A stretch of DNA of 64,000 bases from Macrotrachela quadricornifera. Its lineage: Eukaryota > Rotifera > Eurotatoria > Philodinida > Philodinidae. The notes under the pieces were generated by a model that made no database searches, had not been told where the DNA came from, and was given only the letters and a program-made list of their open reading frames with translations. The stretch is taken from positions 104,102 to 168,101 of the forward strand of contig JAJEKB010000944.1 of NCBI GenBank assembly GCA_022393335.1. Direction: 5' to 3'. Numbering within the stretch: the first letter of the stretch is position 1; every line of letters starts with the position of its first letter. Of the stretch, positions 26,291 through 37,470 are shown piece after piece. The translations under genes and the position numbers were made by a program.

Positions 26291-27690
26291 GTTCAAAAAT
26301 CAATATTGATGATGAAATAAATATGAAATTATTTGTTTCATTTCATGAGAATCAGAGGGTTTTTGAATTCATTTGAAAAAGATTGCATTCAAAAATGAAT
26401 GTTGATAATAAAATAAATATGAAATTATTTGTTTAGTTTCATGAGAATCAGAGGATTTTTGAATTCATTTGAAAAAGATTGCATTCAAAAATGAATGTTG
26501 ATGATAAAATAAACATGAAATTATTTGTTTAGTTTCATGAGAATCAGAGGATTTTTGAATCGATCTTACGAAGATTCCATTCAAAAATGAATGTTGTTGA
26601 CAAAATAAATATAAAATTATTTGTTTAATTTCATCAGAATCAGAGGATTTTTGAATTCATCTGACCAAGATTGCATTCAAAAATGAATGCTGATAATAAA
26701 ATAAATATGAAATTATTTCTTTCATTTCGTGAAAATCAGAGGATTTTCCAATCGATCTTACGACGATTCCATTCAAAAATGAATGTTGATGATAAAATAA
26801 ATACGAAATTATTTCTTTCATTTCATGAAAATCAGAGGGTTTTTTGAATTGATCTTATGAGGATTCCATTCAAAAATGAATGTTGAAGATAAAATAAATA
26901 TGAAATTATTTCTTTAATTTTGTGAAAATCAGAGAGTTTTTGAATTGATCTCATCACGAGTGCATTCAAAATGAATGTTGATGATGGAATAAATATGAAA
27001 TTATTTCTTTATTTTGATGAAAATCAGAGGATTTTTGAATTCATCTGACCAAGATTGCATTCAAAAATGAATGTTGTTGCTAAAATAAATATGAATTAGT
27101 TTCTTTCATTTCATGAGAATCAGAGGGTTTTTGAATTCATCTGACCAAGATTGCATTCAAAAATGAATCTTGTTGATAAAATAAATATGAGATTATTTCT
27201 TTAGCTTCATGAAAATCAGAGGATTTTTGAATTGATCTTACGAAGATTCCATTCAAAAATGAATGTTGATGATAAAATAAATATGAGATTATTTCTTTAG
27301 CTTCATGAAAATCAAAGGGTTTTTGAATTTTTCTGAAAAAGATTGCATTCAAAAATGAATGTTGATGATAAAATAAATATGAAGTTATTCGTTTAATTTC
27401 ATAAAAATCAGAGGATTTTTGAATTGATCTTACGAAGTTTCCATTCAAAAATGAATGTCGATGATAGAATAAATATGAAATTATTTCTTTAATTTCATGA
27501 GAATCAGAGGGTTTTTGAATTCATCTGACCAAGATTGCATTCAAGAATGAATGTTGTTGNNNNNNNNNNTTTTGAATTCATCTGACCAAGATTGCATTCA
27601 AGAATGAATGTTGTTGATAAAATAAATATGAAATTATTTCTTTAATTTGATGAAAATCAGAAGGCTTTTGAATTCATCTAACTGTCATTA
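26291..27690. repeat. Tandem array of ~96-bp units (minisatellite, about 15 copies)
   Basis: Successive units start at a conserved CATTCAAAAATGAATG core. Core positions 26385, 26481, 26577, 26673, 26769, 26866, 26962, 27057, 27153, 27249, 27345, 27441 and 27537 give spacings of 95-97, nearly always 96. Two unit types are intermixed and differ just before the core: a GACCAAGATTGC or GAAAAAGATTGC type and a CTTACGAAGATTCC type. Because 96 is 3 x 32, the minus strand stays open over a few units (27448-27137, a 32-residue repeat), but stops occur elsewhere, so I do not call it coding. A 10-N gap interrupts the array at 27560-27569. Confidence 0.95.
27513..27616. other. Assembly gap (10 N) between identical 47-bp ends
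   Basis: The N run is 27560-27569. Bases 27513-27559 equal 27570-27616 exactly, 47 bp as at the other gap. The true number of array units is therefore uncertain. Confidence 0.85.
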
Positions 27691-29319
27691 GTTGAATCGG
27701 TAATATGGTGGATGTTTTTATATTTAAAATTTGTTTGTTTGTCGGTTGATCTCTCGATAGATTCGAAGAAGGTTGATATTCATCACCGGTTTGTTTTTGT
27801 TCGTTAGTCGTTTGAATTTCGTGTTTGTGCTGTGCTAAAATTGGAAGAGGTATATTATTTTATTAAAGATTTTGTTGTAGTTGTGATTTGTAAATGTGTT
27901 AGGGCTATATTAGTTTTAGTTGGCTATGGTTGGATGAAACTGGCGCGTTTGAGAGAAGTAATAGTTCAAGTTGTGTTGATGGAAATATTATAGTGCGGTG
28001 TACCTTTTTATTTGAAGAGGAAACTTTGTATTCGGAAAAATGGAAAGTATTTTTGTTAGTTTGGACGCGAAATATATTCGAAGTAGTTTAAAAATTCGAA
28101 GAACTTATGAAGGATTTTGTGGATTAGAATTAGTTTAATCTATAGTAGAATGAATTTTCGGAAATAATTATGATGTCACTTAATGGAATAATGATGAATG
28201 AAGTTGGTGAAACGTTTCTATTTGTTTAAAAGAAAAACTGATTCACTTAAAAATATGTTGATTTGTGCCTGCTTTTAATGGAAGTTTTTGGAAAAAGGTT
28301 TTTAGATTTTCATTAAGTGCGTATATGTGCGCCCATGGAAGCACTATTTTTGGATGACGGTAAAAATTGCAACAAATTTTGTGAAATGATGGAAAGAAAA
28401 ATGGTTTTAAATGGACGTATATAGGATTTTCTTTGTAAAATATTCGTTATTGATCGGTATATTTTCAATCATAATGTCTGACAATGTTGAGTTTTGCTGG
28501 AAAATGAACGATTATGTTGAAGAATTTTTACATACAATTCAATTACTTTGTGCTTTAGAAAAATGATAGTTTGACGGATAGCAATGTATTTTATTACTTC
28601 TCGATATAGATAGTTGTTTTTCTGATACGATGAGTTTATGTTGATTGCCGTTCTAGATTAACTTATTCAATTTAATTTGCACAAGAAAAATGATGATAAA
28701 AGTTTGATAAATAACAGAAATATTTATTAAGATTTTATTGAAATCGTGAATTTATACTGAAGATTTAGAAGAAATGTCAAAATTGAATTATTGATCACAG
28801 TTCCATCATTCGTTCTCAACAGTAGATCAATGATAACAAGGTTTTTGACAAGTTTTAATAATTATGTCAATATTTAAAGCATAAATATATATGTCATTTT
28901 TCTATCAGTGGATGGTTTTCATGAAAGATTATTTGATATTTCTGATGGAAACTTATGAGAAATTTATTCTTATTATCTCTCGAAATTTTATTGTTTCCAA
29001 GTTAAACAGTTTCTATCTTCAACATTTTTAAATAATTCTATTGATTGATGAACATTCTAAACAAGTTAAAAAATTGAAGTAAGTGTATTTTAAAAATTTG
29101 AGATAGTGCTAAAGATCAATAAAATATCCTAGTATATAAAAACTTATACGTAGATTCTTGAATAGACATATTTGAGAATCTCCAAGTTTAAAAAATATCT
29201 GAAGACAGTCTAAAGAAATAATCAGATTATAACATTGGTGTTTTCTATATACATTATGAATTCATATTGAGTACATACTCTGAAAGGCAACTATGCCTTA
29301 CAGCTGAATTTTCCACCAG
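27691..29319. other. Intergenic flank with strong G-over-C skew
   Basis: No gene is recognised. Bases 27721-28140 contain about 102 G and 31 C on the plus strand, and the bias continues weakly to at least 28450. Beyond that the sequence is ordinary AT-rich spacer. Confidence 0.6.
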
Positions 29320-30250
29320 ATAATGGGATATATCTAGGTGTATAGAAGAAGACTTCCTTTATCCAATGCTGCATGTGTTATCAGATTCTGTTGCGTATCA
29401 TCAGAAAAAATCTATATACATAATATTGAGTGTGTGCCTGTTACCAGATTAAAGATCAACGTTTGGGTTGATCTTCAGGAGTATACGCGTGGATGAGATT
29501 GTGGTTTTATTAAAGATCATCAAGTAGCAGCAATAATAGATCCACCTACATCATAGCCGCCCTTACCTTTGCTCATCACACCCTAACTTTTGACCATTGT
29601 TAATTGACCTTTGATCCTTGACCCGATAACAGATACACATCCAACATTATGTGTATGGACTAACGAGAACCCGTACGTATTGCACGGCTGTTTTTTCTGT
29701 AACGTATGGCATCAAAAATATAATCTTTGGCCCGGTGCAGACATGCGCACACTCGACATTATGTATACACTGATGCCCTACGGCTTCATACTCTTATATC
29801 GTCTATATTTTTAGAGTTCATGTAGTCTTCAGCCTTATAGGTTCTGTAGTTCTTGTAGCCTTATACTCTTATTGCCTTAGTCTCTTTTTGCACTTCTCTT
29901 ATTTCCTAACCACCTTATTGATTTACTTAGTTCAGGACATGTGGGTATCCCTATAGTATAGCCCTTAAAGTCCTGCAGGTACCCTCATAGTATAGCACTT
30001 GAGGACCTCTGGACACCTCCATAGTATAACTATTCAGGTCCTATGGGTATCTTCAGGATAGCCCTTGAGGACATTTCCTCTTATAGCTTTATTCGACCTT
30101 GAACCTTTAACCCGGAACAGACAGACACACATGCAGAACATTATGTATATAGATTTTGTTGCGGTACGCAACAGAACCGAATAATATATATACCGGTGGA
30201 TCGAGGAAGTCCTCCCGTAGAAACCTGTATATATCTCTTTATCTAGTCAA
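29320..30250. mobile_element. Foldback/MITE-like element with ~135-bp inverted ends and internal repeats
   Basis: The left arm (about 29320-29460) is the diverged reverse complement of the right arm (about 30103-30250). Shared blocks are GAAGACTTCCTTTATCC versus GAGGACTTCCTCGATCC, TTCTGTTGCGTA, and AATCTATATACATAAT. The interior holds direct copies of a ~44-bp module ending in ACATTATGTATA (29618-29660, 29729-29775, 30109-30152) and four ~35-bp direct units around GGTATCCCTATAGTATAGCCC (29932-30070). The frame at 29611-29814 is probably chance. There is no transposase. A diverged inverted copy of the interior lies at 37290-37470. Confidence 0.65.
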
Positions 30251-30689
30251 AAGGTCATAGTCACCTTTAATTAACTGAAAAAAAATTTCAACTATATTTC
30301 TGTTTTTCTCAATAAATCATATTGGTCTCTAGCAATCGATCGATGCCACGTTTTGTTTGCAAATTAATACAAAATTAAACGAATGGCATTGTCATATGAA
30401 TAAATTGAATTGTCCTTTAGTTTTATTTTATTTTAATTTTCGATTTGAAATTATTCTTTAAGAATGAAGATATAAAAACTGAACAAAACCATCCAACTAC
30501 TCATTGAATCTTAATGATCTTATTTCAATTTTTTTTCTTTTGAATATTTCTAATTAATTTTATTTGGATTGTTTTTTATTGTTGAAAATGACAATTAGTT
30601 AAAGAAAACGTCAAATTAACTTCACAAATATATTTTTCAAAGAATGGACTTTACTATTTTAAGCAGCAGTATCACTTATTTAAAATTTT

Positions 30690-30900
30690 GGAGATTTCCT
30701 ACATCTCTCACCACAGCTATGTCATCTCTTGCGAAGAGATGTGCATCTCTGAAGGAGATGTTACATCTCTAGTGGCAAATGGTTGCATCTCCCGTAAAGA
30801 AATGTTGTATCTCACGTAGGAGATGCTTCACATTTCTACGGAAGATATAATAGATCTTCCAACTCTTGGATATATGACACTACTTCGTCATTTGAACAGC
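30690..30900 (+). repeat. GCATCTC/GAGATGC repeat block, copy A
   Basis: This block holds repeated ATCTC and GAGAT words forming short hairpins (for example GCATCTCTGAAGGAGATG). It ends in TCTTGGATATATGACACTAC. A second block with the same ending lies at 36640-37015 in the same orientation, so this is a dispersed repeat family. Confidence 0.65.
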
Positions 30901-31706
30901 GATCGTATGGTTTTCCACTATGACTGTAGAAAATTGAACGACGGTAATAACCGACAAAAGAACAATAGTATTAAATGGATCTCATTGGATAGAATAAAAA
31001 ATACTGAGTCTTTTTTATTTATGCCTATTACTTTGTTCTGTTTTTACAAATCAAATTTTGGTGTTGTTAAAAGACATAGTTACCACTACAAAACAATACA
31101 TTATAGAACATTTTTCAAGTAAAAGTTAAAAGAACTTTCGGGATAACTGATGGTCCATACAAAATTACTCTCGAAATATTTTTTTTAATATTTCGTTCAA
31201 TTACTGATGACTTGATTTGCACTCTTTCCAAATCATAGTCTGTAAAATTCTCTACGAAATTGAATAACATTAGTACTATACTCTAAAATGTCTCGCTCTC
31301 GAAGTAACTTTTTTCACAAAATCAATTATTTCTACACATCTGACAAAACACATTTCAAGCCGTTCAAAAAGAAGTATCCTCTGCTTTCAAGTGTATCATT
31401 TTTAAGACAGTTCAGAAATATAGTCTTCACATAACTTTATGATATTCCTATAGTACATCTTTTTAAAAGATAGGTTGAAGCCATTCATTAACCCTTTCTT
31501 TACCGATATTTTCTTTAGTTCTGTATAAAACTGAAGAAAATTTGGGTCGCTCTCTCTCACGCGCGCACGTTTTGCATTAAATAATCAGTCACATGCGACT
31601 TCTAGCTTCTTTCATTCATTGCATGAAAAGAAATTTTCGTCGCAAGAAATACACGTGTTGGTTTGAAAATATAGATGATATCTATCATGTAAGAAGACGA
31701 CAGAAC
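30901..31706. other. Intergenic, no feature
   Basis: This is AT-rich sequence between repeat copy A and the hAT-like element. Only a short CG-alternating patch (CACGCGCGCACG near 31560) stands out. No gene is supported. Confidence 0.35.
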
Positions 31707-32471
31707 TAGGGATACACCAATTCTTTTGATATCACGTCAAAAGACGATCTTTTTCTACACGAACAGCGAAACTGTCCATTAACTTTCTATATCAGCCTTA
31801 TACTCAATTTTTTTCTCTATTCGAAACTGTGGTCTTAATTTATGAAGTCAAAAATTAAGTCTTAAGAATTGACAAAGAATTGACTAAAACCTATAAAAAA
31901 AAGCGAATTATCACGCCCAATTTCAGCCAATTCTAACCGCACTGGAAACTTAGAGTAAGTATTCAATGAAATCAAAAGATATTTCCTGATAGAGCTTTCG
32001 AAACTGGACACAACTATTATGAATATCCGTCGGAATTTTGGCAGTTCTAAAATCTTAGGATGAGACTAATATTAGACTAGAAATTCTAGGAATTGATTTC
32101 TATATACTAAAAATAACATATTCCTAGTATTGAAAACTGCCAAAATTCCGACGGATATTCATAATAGTTGTGACCGATTTGGAACGCTCTATCAGAAAAT
32201 ATCTTTAGATTTCATTGAATACTTAATTTAAGTTTCCAGCGCGGTTAGAATTGACTGAAATTGGCTGTAAAAATTCACTTTTTGACAGGTTTTAGTCAAT
32301 TCCTTGTCAATTCTTCAGACTTAAGTTTTGATTTCATGAATTAAGACCACAGTTTCGAATAGAGCAAAAAAATTTGAGTAAAGCCGATATAGAACGTTAA
32401 TGGACAGTTTCGCTGTTCGTGCAGAAAAAAATCGTCTTTGACTCGATGCGAAAAGAAATGGTGCATCCCTA
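31707..32471. mobile_element. hAT-like non-autonomous foldback element with 8-bp TSD
   Basis: The element is a 765-bp near-complete palindrome with axis near 32080. Its ends are TAGGGATACACCAA on the left and the complement of TAGGGATGCACCAT on the right. Flanking 8-mers are GACAGAAC (31699-31706) and GATAGAAC (32472-32479), 7 of 8 identical. Inner landmarks such as CAGTTTCGCTGTTCGTG and AATTCCGACGGATATTCAT pair across the axis. TIRs of this type with an 8-bp duplication are characteristic of the hAT superfamily. It has no coding capacity. Confidence 0.85.
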
Positions 32472-32479
32472 GATAGAAC

Positions 32480-33340
32480 GCAAAATGTTTCTTTTTCTTC
32501 CGTATCGTATCTACGAGATGTTATGCGATAACGAAAAGGTTAAACGCCTTAATTGCATCGTTCATTGCAGGAAAAGCTTTTACAAAAGTTCACTTCGCTC
32601 CAAAGTATAGAAACAAAAAGTTCCTTCCAGATAGTAATAATACCAAAATCGTATTAATTGAAAATTTAGCATACCTAATTAAAAGTTTGGAGAATCTTCA
32701 CAGATGATCTTTAAAATGTCAATAAGGAAGGTTAAAAAAATATGTTTTATTTGAATAGGAATACAGTATGGCAAAGAAAGTACTCGCTCAATTAAAAGAG
32801 CGTTTCATGGTCTACAAAATGGGATATTGAAATTTTTCTGTTTGTCATCCAACAGCAGCATAAATTTGAAAAATTGTAAATAAAAGCTTGATATTAAACT
32901 TTATTAGTATATAATATTTCTGAACAGATAAGTTTCCCAGCTATGTTTTTCAAGAGATCCTGATATGAAATTTGTAGACAGTTTATAAACTATCTTTTCA
33001 AAAAAATGCAAGTCAAACCCTCAATAACTGGCAGCAATATTTAGAAATTACTTGCAACATAATTCTTTATGGGCGATTCGTTCGGTTCTCTATGAATACT
33101 TTCAAAATTGTTCCCACATTTTTTGACTAATGATGGATCAACTGACATTTGTGCAAGAAATGTTGTATCACTTGTTAATCTATTATTTATTAATTATGAA
33201 AATATATTGAATTTCAACATATTTATATGATGAAATTATAGTTTTGTGAAAAACCCTAATCTTAATACGATATACAAAACGAGAATATAAATGCATAGAA
33301 AATGTTTTCAAATTATTTAAACTATGCTAAAAGATTTTCC
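32480..33340. other. Intergenic, 3' flank of the ADP-ribosyltransferase
   Basis: No gene was recognised on either strand. If the ADP-ribosyltransferase is spliced at its 3' end (see that entry), a short downstream exon on the minus strand would lie here; I could not identify one. Confidence 0.4.
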
Positions 33341-34411
33341 TCACTTACCAGAAAATCGTTGTCTTAATTGCAAATGAATCAAATGTTTGTTCTTCTCACC
33401 ATCAAATTCAACGCTTTTAACACGGAAACAAACACCTGGTGTAACAAGTTCTTCTTCTTCATTAGAATATTCAGATATTTCACTAATGTCGGCAATAAAA
33501 GCAGTTAATACTTCCATAATGAATAAAACATTTCCAAATTTTTCTGCTTCTTTACGATTTCGACTAGTTGATGTATATGCTTGAAATGACCCATATACCT
33601 TGTCATTTTTGGCCATTTCTTCATATTTGGCGATCTGTTCTTCAGTCAGATTAGCACCTCGATAAAGTGTCTTTTCGGTTGTAAGTTTTGTATTAAATGG
33701 ATCATCCCAGAGTAATAAACAAAATGGACCCAATGTACGAACTTTACTTCGCCATACTTGTTCCTGTTCTTGATCACCAACTAATCTCATCGCTGCATTC
33801 AAAGTTTTATATAAGAAACTTTCCAAGGAATAGAGATAAACACAACATTTCCATACTTCCTCTATTCCAGCGTTCTTCTTTTCTCTAAGCATTTCAGCTA
33901 ATTTTTTGGCTTCTCGTTCTTTTCCGATATGCTTTCCTTCTTGAATAATACCACGAGCAGCTTTTTCAACCATCATTGGGATCATATTTGGTTTTTTCGA
34001 AGGTAATTCATCTAGTTTAAGCCCCATGTCTCTTCGAACTTCAATTATAAATGGTGATACCCAACCATATTCGCCACCAAATGAACGTCCCGAACTAACC
34101 AGAAGATCCATAAAACGTGCTTCTCGTAGGTGTTTGTCTTCTCTTTCGCGAACTACACGCTTAATAGGCCGTTGTTTGTAATTATCAGTGTTCGATATTT
34201 GTCGATTAATTTTGAAATCAATATAATAGTCATCGAGTTGAGCTCGTGGTTGTTTATCTTGAAAGGCTTCCTCAATAATTAAATTTTCTAAATCAGAATA
34301 ATGACTCCATGTAGCTTCCTCAGACTTCGAATATGGATTTGGATTAGATTGCCACATCCACTCAACAGTTTTTAATGAATTCTTTAGCGTTGAAGACACA
34401 TGTGAACCCAT
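33341..34411 (-). CDS. WWE-domain mono-ADP-ribosyltransferase (ART, R-S-E class)
   Basis: This is a single-exon protein of 356 residues. Residues ~17-88 form a WWE domain (WMWQSNPNPYSKSEEATW, then Y..LE..I..A and a VR-rich end), a module that binds poly/iso-ADP-ribose. Residues ~110-350 are an arginine-type ADP-ribosyltransferase domain: NAD-binding Arg in LYRGANL (R251), STS in YTSTSR (281-283) and the E-x-E in EEEELVTPG (E319/E321). The catalytic triad is thus intact, and Arg modification is expected. The start MGSHVS fits an N-myristoylation signal, so membrane anchoring is possible; no signal peptide is seen. WWE-ART fusions are numerous in bdelloid rotifers. The stop lies inside a perfect donor (TCTG/GTAAGTGAG), so splicing to another 3' end is possible. 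It is isolated among transposon remnants. Confidence 0.88.
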   Translation of the reverse strand: MGSHVSSTLKNSLKTVEWMWQSNPNPYSKSEEATWSHYSDLENLIIEEAFQDKQPRAQLDDYYIDFKINRQISNTDNYKQRPIKRVVREREDKHLREARFMDLLVSSGRSFGGEYGWVSPFIIEVRRDMGLKLDELPSKKPNMIPMMVEKAARGIIQEGKHIGKEREAKKLAEMLREKKNAGIEEVWKCCVYLYSLESFLYKTLNAAMRLVGDQEQEQVWRSKVRTLGPFCLLLWDDPFNTKLTTEKTLYRGANLTEEQIAKYEEMAKNDKVYGSFQAYTSTSRNRKEAEKFGNVLFIMEVLTAFIADISEISEYSNEEEELVTPGVCFRVKSVEFDGEKNKHLIHLQLRQRFSGK

Positions 34412-36639
34412 AATAATTATTTATTTTGATGTTACTTTATAATAGTGCAAATACGATAATAAACAAATTTTTATTTTATCTGAAAGTGAAAAAAAAATAA
34501 TGGCGAAATCAACAATGACTTCAATTTTAAAGTCTTATTGAATGGTTAAGTTCTTTTTGAACCCGTTCAAATTTTATAAAGTGTTCTGAAGTTTAAAGAA
34601 AATGTTTTTAATTATTTGACATTTCAATTAAAGTACAATACAATTCATTGAAACCTCTCAATTATTCTAGTTTTTTTTCTAAATGTTCAGAAGATTTGAA
34701 GTAGTTTTAAATGTTTTGAACTTTTCCAATCTGCTGTTTCTCATTCAAATGAAAAATGTTGAACTTTGTTTTCTTTTCTTGGTTATTCTTTCAAAGCTTA
34801 AATTTTTATTTGATATTGATACGCATAAATGAATCTATAATTGCTTGTAAAAGCCTAGAAAATTATAAAAGGTGAGCAACATCTATCGAAATCATCATTA
34901 TTTTAATTTTGTTTTTCAATTTAGAACTTTTACAAATAGAATTTGAAATATTTTTTTTTTAAAATAAAAGAAAATTTATCAACATAAATGAATTCAAGTA
35001 CACAAAATAATATTTAGAGAAATGTTCAATAAACTATTCATGAAAGAGTTTTAGCAATTTTTCTTTTTCTTTTGCTCAAAAATGTCTTTTGTATTTATTC
35101 TAACGAATAGTTCGAAAAATGTCCGACAATATATTTGCGCATACATTTTTAGTTGATATAAAAATGTTTGAAAAAAAGTAAAAATATTTTATTTTCAATC
35201 AAAATTTAATATTTTTTGTAAATATCATTTTCAACATTATTTGTTAAATTTTGTTTGAAAGTCTTAAGGTTATTTTTGAAAAGCTCGAATAGAATAAAAA
35301 CATTTTCACTGAGGTTGGAGATTTCGATCTTTTTTTTTTGGTAAAGTTGAATGTTCATGGTAACTTTTTGTTGGCAGTTTCTCGTCTCAAATCCACTGAA
35401 CTTTTTATCGAAATACATCAGAAAAATATTGAAATATGGAAGGAATATTCAGAACTAGAAAATGAACTTATTCCGTAACATGTCACAAATGAGAATGAAA
35501 AAAATTCAATAGAAACAATTAAGAAATTTGTCAGAAGTACTATATAACTCAAGTGTAAAAGCACTTATGAGCGATTTTCACAAGTACCAATGACAAATAA
35601 TGGTTTCTCTCCACCACACAGATTTAGAAATAGATCAAAACTCGACTAGTTCATGCTCAAAAACGTCTAAAAATAGAAAGAATTAAACTAAATCATGAAA
35701 CCTATTAACGCTTTCGAGATAACAGAACACCCCTTCAATATTTTTTAAAAGCCAATTTTATTCAAAATAACTGTTAGAATTTATTCATGTTTCTAAAATT
35801 AGACTCCTTAATAATATCAGAGTTCCATATAAATGATATCTGATTTCTCTGGTCTTGTTATTAAAAAGACTTGTGAATTACGAGTAAAAAACAAGTAATT
35901 GTTACAAATTGCGTTTTTCTTTATTGAAAACATATAGAATTATTTTAATGTTCTTGTGCAACTTAATCTGGAAAATTTTCTTAGATTCTCTACATGAAAA
36001 AACATTCATATGGTCATAGAACTCATTGAATACAGTATATATTTGGGTATGTAACGGACGGATAAGTTCAAGAGTCTAAGAAATACCAATTTCTATTCAG
36101 TTCGTGTCAATGTCACGAATAACAAAAATTAAAAAATAAGGCATCGGCAGTCGTTTTACACTCATTTTCATCAAGGAATTTATAAACTAAAATACATATA
36201 GAAGAAAACTATTTCAAAAAAGTGTTTCTTTGACTTTTATAAATGGAAAAACTGAGAAAGTAGGTAATTAGTTCTGCTTTTCCCGAAGTATTATCGTAGT
36301 AACATTCATAGTTTTTTTATAGTTTAGAAATTATCATTTTTAAATTCTTCAAAACTGTTATTCATCTTTGATTTTTAATTCTAGAAATTCAAAAACATTT
36401 TTATCAAAAATCAACCTTTTATAAGTGAATATATAACTGTGTGTATGAGACTTGGACGGCTGTTCTAAGTACTTATGAAGCTGAGAATGCATTTCTTTTC
36501 TTAATATGATCGAATCGTATTTTTCAAAAACAAAAACAAGCGAATACACAGAATATGGAACAGAAAACAGATTGTTATTTTCTTTATAAACTATTTGGTA
36601 GTGTCACATATTCAGGAAACCGGGCGTGCTACATTAGTG
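34412..36639. other. Intergenic, AT-rich, no supported gene
   Basis: This holds the 5' flank of the ADP-ribosyltransferase, then spacer. Small frames on both strands are K/F/N-rich and lack any signature. No transposon end was defined. Confidence 0.4.
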
Positions 36640-37015
36640 TTGAGAAATGCATCTCCCGCTGAAATCTCATGCTAAAAATCAAGAAGAAAATGTTCTTTGG
36701 AAGATATTGAGAGATGTTGATACAGGTGATATCGCGTCTCCTGGCGAGATGCCGTATCTCCAAGCACTTCTCCCCAGAAGATGCGGCTTGTCTTACAACT
36801 GCATCTCTCAGTATCTCTCGATGAAAATTTTGCTTTTTGTATTTTTAGCCTGGAACTCCAGCGGAAGATACATCTTCACTGGATGCACCGCATCTCTTGC
36901 ACTTCTTCCTAAGGAAATGCGATATCTCCCTTCACTTCTTTCGTACCTCCTTATATTACATTTCTCCAATATGTCCGATACCTTGGATATGTGACACCAC
37001 TCGGCCGAGATAAAC
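36640..37015 (+). repeat. GCATCTC/GAGATGC repeat block, copy B
   Basis: This block resembles 30690-30900: many ATCTC/GAGAT words, hairpin-prone pairs such as GCATCTCCC..GAGATGCC, and the shared end CCTTGGATATGTGACACCAC. It is longer than copy A. The open frame at 36647-36994 follows from the repeat and is not called as a gene. Confidence 0.65.
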
Positions 37016-37289
37016 TACATATACACGCTACATATAAAATTAGATGTAGCTTATCCTACAGCTTTTCGGCCAGTCGAATTTCGTCAAAGATTTACCATTA
37101 TAAGTCCAGAAACAGAATGAGCACAATTTCGCCGAAAACAGTCATGTCTTTATCTGATACGTCCTACGAAAAATGAGTTATACACTTTACCCGTACTTTT
37201 TGATGACCTGCCTAAGCATTATACCTGTAATTTTTCAACAGCTATTTAGACACGGTAGTCTTGATTTTCCAAGTCATACGTGACGAAGG

Positions 37290-37470
37290 TACTTCTAATC
37301 CCTCAAGACCAATATTATGAGGGTACCCATAGGTACCCAAAAGTTATCCTATGAGAATGTGCATGGGACCTAACGAGAGTAAGATAATAAGCATTTAAGA
37401 CTACAGAAGCTGCAAAGGATATAAAACCACAAGACTCAAGGCTACATGGATTACAAATATACACACGGTC
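37290..37470 (-). repeat. Diverged inverted copy of the 29.8-30.07 kb repeat interior
   Basis: Read on the minus strand, this shows CATGTAGCCTTGAGTCTTG, CTTCTGTAGTCTTA, CTTACTCT and CCTATGGGTACCCTCATA. These follow the same motif order as 29818-30010 (CATGTAGTCTTCAGCC, GTAGTTCTTGTAGCC, TACTCTTA, GGTACCCTCATAGTATAG). Confidence 0.5.

Noticed and set aside
27137..27448. 32-residue repeat protein from the 96-bp array
   Set aside because: Open over only a few units, with stops in other units; explained by a 3-divisible repeat length.
29611..29814. 67-codon frame inside the foldback element
   Set aside because: It overlaps the repeated 44-bp modules; no transposase or reverse-transcriptase motif.
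36647..37176. Two open frames in the ATCTC repeat
   Set aside because: They follow from hairpin repeats, are not shared with copy A as conserved protein, and match no family.
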